Shown here one piece after another: positions 17,701-25,317 of a DNA stretch of 64,000 nt. Each line of letters begins with the position of its first letter. Position 1 is the stretch's first letter. The notes beneath the pieces are model-generated. The model searched no databases, was not told the DNA's origin, and saw only the letters and a program-made list of their open reading frames with translations. The DNA comes from Bacillus manliponensis (GTDB lineage: Bacteria > Bacillota > Bacilli > Bacillales > Bacillaceae_G). Position numbers and translations under genes: made by a program. The DNA is taken from NCBI RefSeq assembly GCF_000712595.1, contig NZ_JOTN01000003.1, positions 186,001 to 250,000 of the forward strand. The letters are read 5' to 3'.

Positions 17701-17792
17701 TTCTCTTTCTTTTTTGTTTCTGGTTTATTATGTTCTTTTTTTTGTTTTTGAACTTGTTTTCGTTCTGTACGAGAACGATAATTTTCTGACAT
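14733..17792 (-). CDS. ponA: Class A penicillin-binding protein 1A with expanded repeat tail
   Basis: A 1019-aa bifunctional peptidoglycan synthase. Order: basic cytoplasmic tail (1-36), membrane anchor (about 38-62), GT51 glycosyltransferase (catalytic Glu117 in ATEDSRFYEHNG), transpeptidase (SxxK at Ser395 in GSTMKP, SVN at 451-453, KTGTT at 582-586), a fibronectin type III domain (about 688-772), an acidic-proline linker, then a Gly/Gln/Asn/Asp repeat region (about 802-1000). The tail is far longer than the short Gly-rich end of B. subtilis PBP1. It is cotranscribed with recU, 66 bases upstream of it. Confidence 0.96.
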   Translation of the reverse strand: MSENYRSRTERKQVQKQKKEHNKPETKKKEKKTSFFRKFLIACLLIGIVGLVAGVSAFFIMIKDAPKLDKAKLINPLSTKFYDKDGNFIYEYGAEKRTNVTYDQIPKVVEGAFLATEDSRFYEHNGIDYKRTAKAVFENVTEGFGSQGGSTITQQVIKNHYLTRDKRVKRKVQEWYLAYKLEQEYSKQEILEMYLNQVNFGNRSYGIATAAKNYYNKDLKDLQLHEAAMLAGLPQSPNRYDPTKEENVQRATERRNTVLKLMNRHEYISKAEMEAAMQIPVTEGVQPPQELKEMPYQAFLDAAVKEIEAKLENVKIGTDGLQIYTTLDPAAQEYADKMLNTEEIINYPNEKFQGSFVFMDTKTGEVRALGSGRGEHKATFKGHNQALEMRKQIGSTMKPIYSFAPAIEYLKWSTYHQLDASQYKYKSGQVVSNAGRQYEGTMSMRKALEQSVNIPALHAANEVKKEVGEKKPQEFAETLGFSFAFEKDKQAVESTPLGTNSSSPTEVAGAYAAFGNDGVYNKPHFVKEVIFPDGKKVDFTPEEKRVMKDYTAFMITDMLRGALETGGTGTAANVPSLDVAGKTGTTNYSKEDLRKYNYNSGDVPDSWFAGYTPQYTMAVWTGYNSMADGSIKPNQTRIAQQMFKSMMTKFGTDKSNFKQPSSVERLNGELYIKGVKKDHVKKTEVEPPAGFNAAYDAASKTVNLSWSASSDKEVSYNLSYKSSDGESGSVPINGTSAKLGNIRPGITYTFSLTAKKGNGSSKAVTASVTVPGGEPPKEEEATDEDKEEQEQPSPPQPPADGQQSGGQGNGQQNGGQGNGQQGGGQGNGQQGGGQGNNQGGGQGNDQGGGQGNDQGGGQGNDQGGGQGNDQGGGQGNDQGGGQGNDQGGGQGNDQGGGQGNDQGGGQGNDQGGGQGNDQGGGQGNDQGGGQGNDQGGGQGNDQGGGQGNDQGGGQGNDQGGGQGNDQGGGQGNDQGGGQGNDQGGGQGNDQGGGQGNDQGGGGGTTTPTTPETGNNTTAE
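14797..15395 (-). repeat. 24-bp minisatellite in the ponA tail
   Basis: Twenty consecutive 24-bp units (GGTCG spaced exactly 24 from 14801 to 15257) each encode GNDQGGGQ; a GNNQ variant follows at 15281 and then about four 27-bp units encoding GNGQQGGGQ-type repeats up to about 15390. The 24-mers look identical at the base level across 14800-15280, so the array is recent. Confidence 0.95.
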
Positions 17793-17858
17793 TATACTTT
17801 CTCCTACCTTTCATTTTCTCCCCCAAAAGTCGAAAAAAGAGCCTTGTTTTTGACTCTA

Positions 17859-18461
17859 TCACGAAAAATAAAGCATGTCTAGTACACGTACATAGTCAAT
17901 ACGGGGGTGATAACCCGATGGTAATAAGAAACCGTGTTCTTCAATTTCCTTCTTTGTAATTGATTTTCTTCCACCTGTCTCTTTTCGTTCCCAAAATGAA
18001 ATAACATGTTTTGCTTCTAGTAAATAAAATTCATCATGAAGCGTAAATTTAATAATAACGAATGCAATGCCTTTATGTAGCAAAACACGTTTCATATGTT
18101 CGATTTGGTGAAGATGGAAATTTTGCAAAGGAAGACTCGTTTTATTTTTTGTTTCCTTTGCTTCAAAATCAACATATTTTCCTTTGTATACGCCATTGTA
18201 ATCCGTTGTAGATGGCTGCTGGAAGTATGCTTCTTTTACAACAGCTGCGCTTCGAGCTGGATAGTCTACTTTTACAATTTGAAGAGGGGTCGGTTTCTTA
18301 TGCATACAAGCAACGCCTTGAGTTAAGTAATATTGATTCGTTTCGTTTAATTCCTCCTCAAGGGACATACCTCTATTACTATAAGTATGTTTTTTTATCG
18401 GTGGATTATGAGTTTTTGGTGTTTGAATATACCTTTTTCCATTTGGATAACGAATGGTCAT
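17859..18461 (-). CDS. recU: Holliday junction resolvase RecU
   Basis: A 200-aa resolvase with the N-terminal sequence [11 protein letters not shown] and the nuclease core [11 protein letters not shown] (about 29-40), [19 protein letters not shown] (about 88-106). Acts in recombination and chromosome segregation. Divergent from yppC and followed by ponA, the arrangement conserved in Bacillus. Confidence 0.95.
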   Translation of the reverse strand: MTIRYPNGKRYIQTPKTHNPPIKKHTYSNRGMSLEEELNETNQYYLTQGVACMHKKPTPLQIVKVDYPARSAAVVKEAYFQQPSTTDYNGVYKGKYVDFEAKETKNKTSLPLQNFHLHQIEHMKRVLLHKGIAFVIIKFTLHDEFYLLEAKHVISFWERKETGGRKSITKKEIEEHGFLLPSGYHPRIDYVRVLDMLYFS

Positions 18462-18563
18462 CTTGTATCCACTCCAACTTGCATAGAATCACTTACAAAG
18501 GTGATTATACCAAAAAAAATGTGAAATAGGCGATTTTTTTCAAGAGAGGTGAAAAGCATAGCG

Positions 18564-19568
18564 ATGTTCATAGAAAATGAATATGAGAAAATAAGGAAAA
18601 AACGGGGTGCTTTTTCTTGTACATCTGAAGAAAAGCAGTTGGTCTTTCGAATTCGACAACAAACCGCTCTTGCTAATATTGATAACGTTTCCCGTACACA
18701 CGCTTATCAGGAGTATTATAGACGTAACCATGAGGTTGGTTGGTCATTTTTAGCGAGTATGGTATCAAGAAATGCAGGATGGAATATGACAGATTTAGAG
18801 GGAAAATACTATCCGAAAGTTCTATCTGAAAGGGTACGCCATCAACTATTTCTTACGTATGAGCGGGCAAATTGGCTCATTTTTGCGGATGCATATCCAC
18901 AACTTTTATTGTATGAGTATAGTAAGAAAAAGAAACAGCCATTATTTCATTTGCTTCAATTTTTTTCTGTATCTATTTTTATGGAACGAGAGTGGCAATA
19001 TTTTTGGGAGGAAAAAAATGAGCAGCATTTGATTACTTCGCTTATTATTAATGAACAAAATATCATTCAAGAACCTATTATTGAACATCCATTTTTTAAG
19101 AAAAATGTATTTCAAACGTTACTATTTAAATTTCAAGAACTCTTCCACTTTAGTGCGGTTGTCTTTCCAACTATGGAAGGGAATTTGTACGGATTTTCAG
19201 TACATGAATTTGAAATGTTAATGAAAAGAATTGAACTAGGAAAGAAGTTAGCTTGGCTTGTATTTCACCCACGTTATAAGACGTATTTTCAAAAGTTTTC
19301 ATCTCAAACAGTACATACAGGATCGAGGATGGATTATGAACAGTATTTTCCTCTTGAAAAAGAACAAGATACACCACAGCTGCGTGAGGCTTTCTTTGTT
19401 ATCCCTCATCACCGAAGTAATACGAAAGATTGGTTTCATGAAAGTATAGATGTCGGGAAATGGTTCACTTTTCAAGAACCAGAAGGAGAGGTTGATATTA
19501 CGGGATGGTTTTTACAAAAGCAACAGCAATTACATTTATTTTCGTCATTCAGTAGTTTTTTTACATGA
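18564..19568 (+). CDS. yppC: YppC family protein (DUF2515)
   Basis: A 334-aa protein of unknown function, divergent from recU as in B. subtilis. It has no clear membrane segment; composition is rich in aromatic residues and helices, with a conserved-looking core VGWSFLASMVSRNAGWNMTDL. An in-frame GTG at 18549 adds five residues but lies on the AGAGAGGTG site; the ATG at 18564 is preferred, with about 12 bases spacing. Confidence 0.85.
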   Translation: MFIENEYEKIRKKRGAFSCTSEEKQLVFRIRQQTALANIDNVSRTHAYQEYYRRNHEVGWSFLASMVSRNAGWNMTDLEGKYYPKVLSERVRHQLFLTYERANWLIFADAYPQLLLYEYSKKKKQPLFHLLQFFSVSIFMEREWQYFWEEKNEQHLITSLIINEQNIIQEPIIEHPFFKKNVFQTLLFKFQELFHFSAVVFPTMEGNLYGFSVHEFEMLMKRIELGKKLAWLVFHPRYKTYFQKFSSQTVHTGSRMDYEQYFPLEKEQDTPQLREAFFVIPHHRSNTKDWFHESIDVGKWFTFQEPEGEVDITGWFLQKQQQLHLFSSFSSFFT

Positions 19569-19577
19569 TATAATAAG

Positions 19578-19606
19578 AAAGCCCGCTGTTTTATACAGCG
19601 GGCATG
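19578..19606. terminator. Hairpin after yppC
   Basis: GCCCGCTG / CAGCGGGC perfect stem. The T-tract is better on the minus strand (TTTCTTATT) than on the plus strand, so it may also stop transcription from sspM. Confidence 0.65.
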
Positions 19607-19616
19607 TGTACTATAT

Positions 19617-19774
19617 TTTATCCCGCATTAACGAGCTGTAAGACTCCCACCTCAAAACTTGAGAGAAGCGAAGAAGTTTAGGTGGGAGATAAACAGCTCG
19701 TTAATGCTCGATTGGTCGGGCTGACACTCAGTGGTGGATGGAGAACCTCCCCACTGAGTGAAGTTTCACTTTAT
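19617..19774 (+). repeat. bcr1 repeat, full-length copy C
   Basis: A 158-bp copy with TTTAT at both ends, full left and right hairpins (GACACTCAGTGG..., CCACTGAGTGAAG). Its right TTTAT contains the stop codon of the sspM-like gene. Confidence 0.85.
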
Positions 19775-19875
19775 GTAGCAGGACGATTTGGGCCATCTAA
19801 TTTCGGATTCCCTGTTTCAGGTGTTTTTTGTGAGCGTTGCTGCGGTTTCTTTTGTTCATTTCTAGTCTTTGCCAT
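19771..19875 (-). CDS. sspM: Small acid-soluble spore protein M-like
   Basis: A 34-aa basic, Gln/Lys-rich peptide beginning MAKTRNEQKKPQQR and ending GNPKLDGPNRPAT. The GPNRP(S/A)T ending and the location beside the ypp genes match minor spore protein SspM of B. subtilis (from memory). AAAGGAGGTG lies six bases before the ATG. The TAA stop is read from the TTTAT boundary of the neighbouring bcr1 element. Probably forespore-expressed by family; no promoter was assigned. Confidence 0.75.
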   Translation of the reverse strand: MAKTRNEQKKPQQRSQKTPETGNPKLDGPNRPAT

Positions 19876-19983
19876 CACGAGCACCTCCTTTCGTCTATAG
19901 CGTTGCCATTTTACTTTCTTTCATACAAAAAATCACTTTCTTTGCCGAATTAAAACTAGTTTTGTCAAGGTGGAAGGAGTAAG

Positions 19984-20283
19984 ATGTATATCGTCGAATT
20001 AACATGGCAAAGCAAAGGCAAAGAAGGAGGCGGTTTGAGGATGAAAGCAGTTCCCAAAGAAGCGATTATACAAACGATGGATCAAATGTTAAGTACTCTT
20101 GATTTGCTTGAAATGAATATTTCCCTTAGAGTTAATCATGCACTCAAAGATAAACGTGAGTTTGTAAATAATAAAGTAGAGATAACAGAAATGCATATAC
20201 AGCATATGGAGTCAAAAATGGTACATCATGAAGAGAAAGGGAGTTGGCTACAGACGTTTCAAAACGTGGTAGTTACAGCATAA
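19984..20283 (+). CDS. Hypothetical protein upstream of yppE
   Basis: A small helical, charged protein I do not recognise (99 aa from 19984, or 80 aa from the ATG at 20041). Both starts have good sites: GGAAGGAG before 19984 and GAAGGAGG ten bases before 20041; the internal one looks natural because the residues before it (WQSKGKEGGGLR) are low in conserved character. No membrane segment. It is 12 bases upstream of yppE and likely cotranscribed with it; position resembles yppD of B. subtilis. Confidence 0.65.
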   Translation: MYIVELTWQSKGKEGGGLRMKAVPKEAIIQTMDQMLSTLDLLEMNISLRVNHALKDKREFVNNKVEITEMHIQHMESKMVHHEEKGSWLQTFQNVVVTA

Positions 20284-20295
20284 GTAGGTGGAATA

Positions 20296-20655
20296 GTGAC
20301 ATATGTAAAGCTAGTACAAATTACAGAGCAATTAATAAAATACAATGATGAAACGATAGAAATGAGACAAGAGAGGCAAATGGATATAGATCGCGAAGTG
20401 GATTTTTATAAGGAAATAAAACCTTTCGTAAATAAAGTTGATGCGGCGTTAGAAGAATGGAAAGGGTTAGCGCTAGATTGGATAAGGAGTGAGAAACCTA
20501 AATATATCCATCCCGCACAAGTTGAACAAGTACATGAGAATCTGCAAAATAATGCGTTGCAATGTTTTGCAAAGAGGACAAATGAGAAAAGGTTTCATGA
20601 AACGCATCAGGCTATTTTATATACATTGCAATCTGTTGTGAATCAATGTATATAA
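20296..20655 (+). CDS. yppE: YppE family protein (DUF1798)
   Basis: A 119-aa all-helical protein similar to B. subtilis YppE, function unknown. Helical heptads are visible in VKLVQITEQLIKYNDETIEM and in EVDFYKEIKPFVNKVDAALEEW. Start is GTG at 20296 with AGGTGGA just upstream; no in-frame ATG fits near the start. Ends in a terminator shared with yppF. Confidence 0.8.
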   Translation: MTYVKLVQITEQLIKYNDETIEMRQERQMDIDREVDFYKEIKPFVNKVDAALEEWKGLALDWIRSEKPKYIHPAQVEQVHENLQNNALQCFAKRTNEKRFHETHQAILYTLQSVVNQCI

Positions 20656-20682
20656 CAAGAGGGGAATCCCCTCTTGTTTTTT
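20656..20682. terminator. Bidirectional terminator yppE/yppF
   Basis: CAAGAGGGG / CCCCTCTTG stem with six T on the plus strand; converging genes on both sides. Confidence 0.8.
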
Positions 20683-20878
20683 ATGCTTCAGTGACAATAT
20701 TTTCTTCTGGTATTTTTGCTCCGCTTATTTCTAATTCGCGAATTAAAGTTCTGTAATCAGATAAACAAATTTTCCCTGATAAATAGTGATGCCTTGCAAA
20801 ATCGAGCAATTCATCCATACTTTCTGGAACATATCCCTTTTTCATTAAAAACGCTTGTTTTAACTCCCTTAACATCAT
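20681..20878 (-). CDS. yppF: YppF family protein
   Basis: A 65-aa protein resembling B. subtilis YppF: LKQAFLMKKGYVPESMDELLDFARHHYLSG, then YRTLIRELE. Function unknown, no membrane segment. TGAGGGGG precedes two adjacent ATGs (20878 and 20875); either could be used. Confidence 0.75.
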   Translation of the reverse strand: MMLRELKQAFLMKKGYVPESMDELLDFARHHYLSGKICLSDYRTLIRELEISGAKIPEENIVTEA

Positions 20879-21010
20879 ATTGATTCCCCCTCATAAGAAT
20901 CTTCTCCAATTCATCGTAGCATAAAAAAGTTTAAATTCTTATTTTTTTAAAAATTTAAACTTCCGACAAGGATAGACATATGAATTATTACACCTTTTAT
21001 TTTCTTTGTT

Positions 21011-21019
21011 CATATTGTA
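21011..21019 (+). promoter_or_regulatory. SigK/SigE-like -10 box before the YppG-like gene
   Basis: CATATTGTA fits the CATAnnnTA -10 of mother-cell sigma factors, with an AC-containing stretch (ACACC) 16 bases upstream as expected for SigK. The identical 9-mer precedes cotD. Confidence 0.5.
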
Positions 21020-21052
21020 TAGGTAGAAACAATTACAGAGGGGGGAGAATGT

Positions 21053-21436
21053 ATGTTTCAGCAAAATCAATACTACAGTTATAATATGCATCCTTTTTCA
21101 CCGTATTATGGGAATCAAGCGAATTATTTTCAACCATTTCAAGTTTCATTTATGAATCAGCCTATGTTTTATCCGCCGAAACAGCCTTTTCAAACTTCTG
21201 CGTATCAGTATTCACCACATCCACCATACGCGCCGTATACGCCATATCCTGCGATGAATAAGAAAAACCAAATGAAACAGCAACCGAACCAGTTCTCAAA
21301 TATTATGTCACAGTTTAAAACATCGGACGGAAATTACGACATTAACAAAATGGTAGGAACAGCGGGGCAAATGATGAACACGATGAATCAAGTTACAGGT
21401 ATTATTAAACAAGTAGGCGGATTTTTTGTGAAATGA
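21053..21436 (+). CDS. yppG: YppG-like coat-associated protein
   Basis: A 127-aa protein. The first half is rich in Tyr, Pro, Gln and Phe (MFQQNQYYSYNMHPFSPYYG, then repeated HPPYAPYTPYPA), typical of spore coat proteins; the C-terminal half (residues 80-127) has the more conserved FSNIMSQFKTSDGNYDINKMVGTAGQMM block seen in YppG. A SigK-like promoter and the location between sspM and cotD support a spore coat role. Confidence 0.7.
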   Translation: MFQQNQYYSYNMHPFSPYYGNQANYFQPFQVSFMNQPMFYPPKQPFQTSAYQYSPHPPYAPYTPYPAMNKKNQMKQQPNQFSNIMSQFKTSDGNYDINKMVGTAGQMMNTMNQVTGIIKQVGGFFVK

Positions 21437-21650
21437 TAACATATTGATAATATAGGAAGAAAAAATTGCTGAATGAGACAGACGTATATGTGGGGTTGTT
21501 ATGAACATCATACGACAGAAGGAAGAGTTTACGGTGTGACCGTCACGTTTCTACAGTTGCTTTTTAAATGAATAAGTACCAAACCAGTTTTGTGCACAAC
21601 TTTCTACTATAGAAATAGGTATTTATAACAAACAGCTTTTACCACTTTCT

Positions 21651-21659
21651 CATATTGTA
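21651..21659 (+). promoter_or_regulatory. SigK-like -10 box before cotD
   Basis: CATATTGTA, identical to the box before the YppG-like gene, 51 bases before the cotD ATG. About 16 bases upstream lies AACA, compatible with the loose SigK -35. Confidence 0.5.
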
Positions 21660-21701
21660 AAGTGAAAGAAGATTTTGAATATGAGAGAGGAGAGAAAAAC
21701 T

Positions 21702-22127
21702 ATGCATCATCATTGTCATCCTTGTCATCCTTGTAAGCCATGTTTTGGAGGGCATAAACCTGTTTCACCAATAACAACGACACCACCAATTGTTCATCCG
21801 ACAAAACATTGCGAAACACATACATTCTCAACAACGGTCGTCCCTCACATTCATCCAACTCACACAACACACGTTCATCATCAAATGATTAAAAATCAGC
21901 ACTTCTTCCCGCAAACACATTCGAATGTGAATGTTGTAGATCCAAGTGATCCAGGTCATGTTGGTGGAGTATGGGATAATGTAGGACCACAAGTTTCACC
22001 GTTTATGCCGAATGTAGGACCACAAATTTCACCGTTTATGCCAAACGTAGGTCCAAATGTCGGTCCGCAAATTTTACCGACAGGTCCAAATGTAGGACCA
22101 AATGTAGGCGGCATTTTCAAAAAGTAA
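21702..22127 (+). CDS. cotD: Spore coat protein CotD family
   Basis: A 141-aa His/Cys/Pro-rich protein: [13 protein letters not shown] at the N-terminus, then [19 protein letters not shown] and [12 protein letters not shown] as in CotD of B. subtilis, an inner coat protein. The C-terminal 55 residues are tandem NVGPQ(V/I)SPFMP and GPNVGPNVG repeats absent from B. subtilis CotD (as I recall it). GAGAGGAGAG lies nine bases before the ATG at 21702, which is preferred over upstream in-frame starts. Confidence 0.85.
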   Translation: MHHHCHPCHPCKPCFGGHKPVSPITTTPPIVHPTKHCETHTFSTTVVPHIHPTHTTHVHHQMIKNQHFFPQTHSNVNVVDPSDPGHVGGVWDNVGPQVSPFMPNVGPQISPFMPNVGPNVGPQILPTGPNVGPNVGGIFKK

Positions 22128-22135
22128 GTATAATG

Positions 22136-22170
22136 AAAAAAGAACTAGTGCTGTGCTAGTTCTTTTCTTT
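22136..22170 (+). terminator. cotD terminator
   Basis: AGAACTAG / CTAGTTCT stem with a T-rich tail. Confidence 0.8.
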
Positions 22171-22188
22171 CGTGAAAGGTGTGTTGAA

Positions 22189-22740
22189 ATGAAAGTTGTA
22201 GCCATAACAGGATATAAGCCATTTGAAATCGGTGCATTTTCAAATGATCATCCCGGCGTAGAATACATAAAAAAGGCGATTTATAAACGGCTTCTTTCTT
22301 TTGTTGAAGAAGGGATAGAGTGGGTTATTATTAGTGGGCAATTAGGGGTGGAGTTATGGGCTGCCGAAGTGGTTTTTGATTTACAAATGGAATATCCGGA
22401 TTTAAAGCTTGGTGTATTTACACCATTTCTCGAACAGGAGGAGAATTGGAACGAAAAAAATAAAGAATATTATGAGTTTATTTTATCGCAAGCTGATCAT
22501 ATTGATAGTATTACGAAACGAAAATATGAGAATCCAGAACAGTTTCGACTGAAGACACAATTTTTTATTGAGAAAAGTGATGCACTGTTAGCCCTTTATG
22601 ATGAAGAAAAGCCAGGAAGTCCAAAATATATGGCGGCTGCAGCAAAGAAAAAGGCAGAGTTAGAAAATTATCGCTGTTCTTTCATTTCATTTTCAGATTT
22701 ACAAGATATAATAGAAGAGGAGCAGTGGAAAAATGAGTAA
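22189..22740 (+). CDS. ypsA: YpsA family protein (DUF1273, SLOG fold)
   Basis: A 183-aa Rossmann-like protein of the SLOG superfamily: [14 protein letters not shown] at the start, [16 protein letters not shown] (GxxxGxE nucleotide-binding loop) near 45-60, [18 protein letters not shown] near 130. YpsA affects cell division in Firmicutes and is a neighbour of gpsB, as here. ATG with GAAAGGTG upstream. Confidence 0.93.
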   Translation: MKVVAITGYKPFEIGAFSNDHPGVEYIKKAIYKRLLSFVEEGIEWVIISGQLGVELWAAEVVFDLQMEYPDLKLGVFTPFLEQEENWNEKNKEYYEFILSQADHIDSITKRKYENPEQFRLKTQFFIEKSDALLALYDEEKPGSPKYMAAAAKKKAELENYRCSFISFSDLQDIIEEEQWKNE

Positions 22741-22839
22741 TAAAAACATTGTTCATAATAAGGGAAGTTGTTGACAAAAAAGATGGTTTCTGAAAAAATT
22801 TAAGTAATGAATGTTTTCGTAAAGACTTGAGGTGGAAAA

Positions 22840-23178
22840 ATGATTTCGGATAAAATTAAATTAACAGCAAAAGACATTTTAGAAAAAGAATTTAAAATTG
22901 GAATGCGTGGTTATCAACAAGAGGAAGTTGATAAATTTTTAGACACGATCATTAAAGACTATGAGGCATTCCATAAAGAAATTGAGCAATTACAGCAACA
23001 AAATGCCCGTCTAAAACAAGAAGTGGAACAACAAAAAGCAGTTGCAACACAAAATCAAGTAGTGCAGCCTGTTGCTACTCCAGCTCCACAACCAATGTAC
23101 AACAATACAAATACGGACATTTTAAAACGTCTATCTAATCTAGAAAAAGCTGTATTTGGTAGCAAGTTATACGAATAA
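22840..23178 (+). CDS. gpsB: Cell cycle protein GpsB
   Basis: A 112-aa DivIVA-like membrane-associated adaptor that shuttles PBP1 between septum and sidewall. The N-terminal lipid/PBP-binding domain ([24 protein letters not shown], 13-36) precedes a coiled coil (to about 68), a Gln/Pro linker and the C-terminal trimerisation helix. Presence of ponA in the same window is functionally fitting. Confidence 0.96.
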   Translation: MISDKIKLTAKDILEKEFKIGMRGYQQEEVDKFLDTIIKDYEAFHKEIEQLQQQNARLKQEVEQQKAVATQNQVVQPVATPAPQPMYNNTNTDILKRLSNLEKAVFGSKLYE

Positions 23179-23223
23179 TAGAAGAAACTAAATAAATTTG
23201 TAGCATTTTACATCGAAAAAACG

Positions 23224-23252
23224 TTGCAAAATTGATTTGTTTCTACTATACT
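23224..23252 (+). promoter_or_regulatory. rnpB promoter
   Basis: TTGCAA (23224-23229), 17-base spacer, TATACT (23247-23252); start predicted near 23258. Confidence 0.8.
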
Positions 23253-23256
23253 AATG

Positions 23257-23670
23257 GTTGTCATAACGTTTGGGTAATCGCTGCAACTTAAATGTTGTAG
23301 AGGAAAGTCCATGCTCGCACGACCTGAGATGGTCGTAGTGTTCGTGCCTAGCGAATTCATAAGCTAGGGTATTCTGGCGTTAAGCTGGATTAACGGCAGG
23401 GAAAAAGCCTAAGTCCTTTGGATATGGCTTGACTACCTTTAAAGTGCCACAGTGACGAAGTCCCAGAAGAAATGATGGGAGTGGAACGAGGTAAACCCCA
23501 CGAGCGAGAAACCCAAATTATGGTAGGGGAATCTTTTCCAAGGAAATGAACGATGGAAAAGGACAGAGTTTTCTCTCTGTAGATAGATGATTGCCACCGG
23601 AGTACGAGGCGTGGGCCGTTTGTAGTACAAAGGAACAGAACATGGCTTACAAAACGTTATGAACCAACTA
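23257..23670 (+). ncRNA. rnpB: RNase P RNA, Bacillus type B
   Basis: Catalytic RNA of RNase P that matures tRNA 5' ends. The 5' block CGTTTGGGTAATCGCTGCA, the conserved GAGGAAAGTCCATGCTCGCAC, the GTTCGTGCCTAGCGAA region and the terminal pairing of GGTTGTCATAACGTTT with AAACGTTATGAACC are all present. Length about 414 nt and downstream terminator agree with type B. Confidence 0.96.
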
Positions 23671-23679
23671 TGTAATTGA

Positions 23680-23711
23680 TCAGCTCTCCTTTGCAAGAGG
23701 AGGGCTTTTTA
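23680..23711 (+). terminator. rnpB terminator
   Basis: AGCTCTCCT / AGGAGGGCT stem followed by TTTTTATTT. Confidence 0.85.
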
Positions 23712-23808
23712 TTTGTATGAAGTATTGAATTGTGAGTTAGAATGGTAAAGACATCTCTATGAGAAAACTCCATCATTTTAAACGATGATACATATAAGGA
23801 GAATGAAA

Positions 23809-24945
23809 ATGGGAAAAATCACTTTAATTGCAACAGCAGCAATGGGGATTGAGGCCCTTGTTGCGAGAGAAGTTCGTGATCTTGGCTATGAGTGTCAAGT
23901 AGAGAACGGAAAAGTAATATTTGAAGCAGATGAGAAAGCGATTTGTCGCAGTAATTTATGGCTGCGTACAGCAGATCGTGTAAAGATTAAAGTTGGAGAG
24001 TTTAAAGCGACAACGTTTGATGAATTGTTTGAAAAAACAAAAGCATTAAATTGGGGCGATTACATTCCTGAAAATGGAGAGTTTCCGGTAATTGGTAAGT
24101 CGATCAAATCTACATTGTTTAGTGTGCCAGACTGTCAACGTATCGTAAAAAAAGCAGTTGTAGAAAAAATGAAGAGCACATATAAGCGCACAACGTGGTT
24201 TGAAGAAAATGGCCCGTTATTCCGCATTGAAGTAGCGCTATTAAAAGATGTGGCAACACTTACAATTGATGCGAGTGGTGTTGGACTTCATAAGCGTGGT
24301 TACCGCGTTGGACAAGGTGAAGCACCATTGAAAGAAACATTAGCGGCATCTTTAATTAAGCTAACGAATTGGAAGCCAGACCGTCCATTTGTGGATCCAT
24401 TCTGTGGTTCTGGGACAATTCCAATCGAAGCAGCATTAATTGGCCAAAACATTGCTCCAGGATTTAACCGTGAGTTCGCTTCTGATGAGTGGGGGTGGAT
24501 TGGTAAACAAAACTGGGACGAAGCTCGTCAAGAAGCTGAAGATTTAGCGAAATATGATCAACCACTGCAAATTATCGGTTCCGATGTCGATCACCGTATG
24601 GTACGCGTAGCACAAGATAATGCCGATGAAGTTGGACTTAGTGATTTGATTACATTTAAGCAAATGCAAGTAAAAGATTTCACAACAAAAGAGGAATATG
24701 GATATGTAGTCACGAATCCTCCATACGGAGAACGTTTAAGTGATAAGCCTCTTGTGGAGCAGTTATATAAAGAGCTTGGTGAAGTATTCCGCCCGCTTGA
24801 TACGTGGTCTTTATACTTATTAACGAGCTATGAAGCATTTGAAAAATGTTATGGTCAAGATGCTTCCAAAAAGCGTAAGTTATTTAACGGGTTTATTCGT
24901 ACTGATTATTATCAATACTTTGGAAAGCGTCCGCCACGCGTGTAG
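23809..24945 (+). CDS. rlmL: THUMP-domain 23S rRNA (guanine-N2) methyltransferase
   Basis: A 378-aa SAM-dependent RNA methyltransferase orthologous to YpsC. The N-terminal ferredoxin-like/THUMP region (1-160) precedes the Rossmann domain with motif I DPFCGSGTIPIEAA (near 192-205) and catalytic NPPYGERL (near 303-310). Start at 23809 has AAGGAGAA five bases upstream; an earlier in-frame start lacks a site. Confidence 0.93.
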   Translation: MGKITLIATAAMGIEALVAREVRDLGYECQVENGKVIFEADEKAICRSNLWLRTADRVKIKVGEFKATTFDELFEKTKALNWGDYIPENGEFPVIGKSIKSTLFSVPDCQRIVKKAVVEKMKSTYKRTTWFEENGPLFRIEVALLKDVATLTIDASGVGLHKRGYRVGQGEAPLKETLAASLIKLTNWKPDRPFVDPFCGSGTIPIEAALIGQNIAPGFNREFASDEWGWIGKQNWDEARQEAEDLAKYDQPLQIIGSDVDHRMVRVAQDNADEVGLSDLITFKQMQVKDFTTKEEYGYVVTNPPYGERLSDKPLVEQLYKELGEVFRPLDTWSLYLLTSYEAFEKCYGQDASKKRKLFNGFIRTDYYQYFGKRPPRV

Positions 24946-25007
24946 TATAAAACTTCTTTAGCGCGCATATACTTGTTATTATGCGATAATCTAAAGGAGG
25001 CAGTGAT

Positions 25008-25193
25008 ATGGACGGTTCGCAATTTGCAATGATTCAAAAAGCCATTCATAGAACGAGCGACGAACTAGAAAAAGAAATGATAAATCAAGGGATAGCTGCT
25101 GAAGGAATCGAACGAGCGCAAGATGAATATTTATCAGCACTATCATACGACACGCTAATAGATAAGCGTTATTTACAATCATTAATACGCTAA
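25008..25193 (+). CDS. Small hypothetical protein (61 aa)
   Basis: Acidic helical protein beginning MDGSQFAMIQKAIHR; no known family recognised. AAAGGAGGCAGTGAT gives an excellent ribosome binding site and a terminator follows directly, so expression as a short unit behind rlmL is likely. Confidence 0.75.
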   Translation: MDGSQFAMIQKAIHRTSDELEKEMINQGIAAEGIERAQDEYLSALSYDTLIDKRYLQSLIR

Positions 25194-25225
25194 AAAGTTT
25201 TCCTGGGTTCCAGGAAAACTTTTTT
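25193..25225 (+). terminator. Terminator after the 61-aa gene
   Basis: AAAAGTTTTCCTGG / CCAGGAAAACTTTT, three-base loop, then T-run. Confidence 0.9.
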
Positions 25226-25317
25226 ACGCTCATTAAGATGGATCAGGGGGGCTGGCAGCTGTGTTTTTACAGTTGCTCCATCTTTTATGATAGAAAATTT
25301 GTTGCTGGAGGGTCAGG

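Noticed and set aside
19682-19900. Plus-strand frame of 72 codons across the bcr1 copy and sspM
   Set aside because: It translates repeat sequence and the antisense of sspM; no ribosome site.
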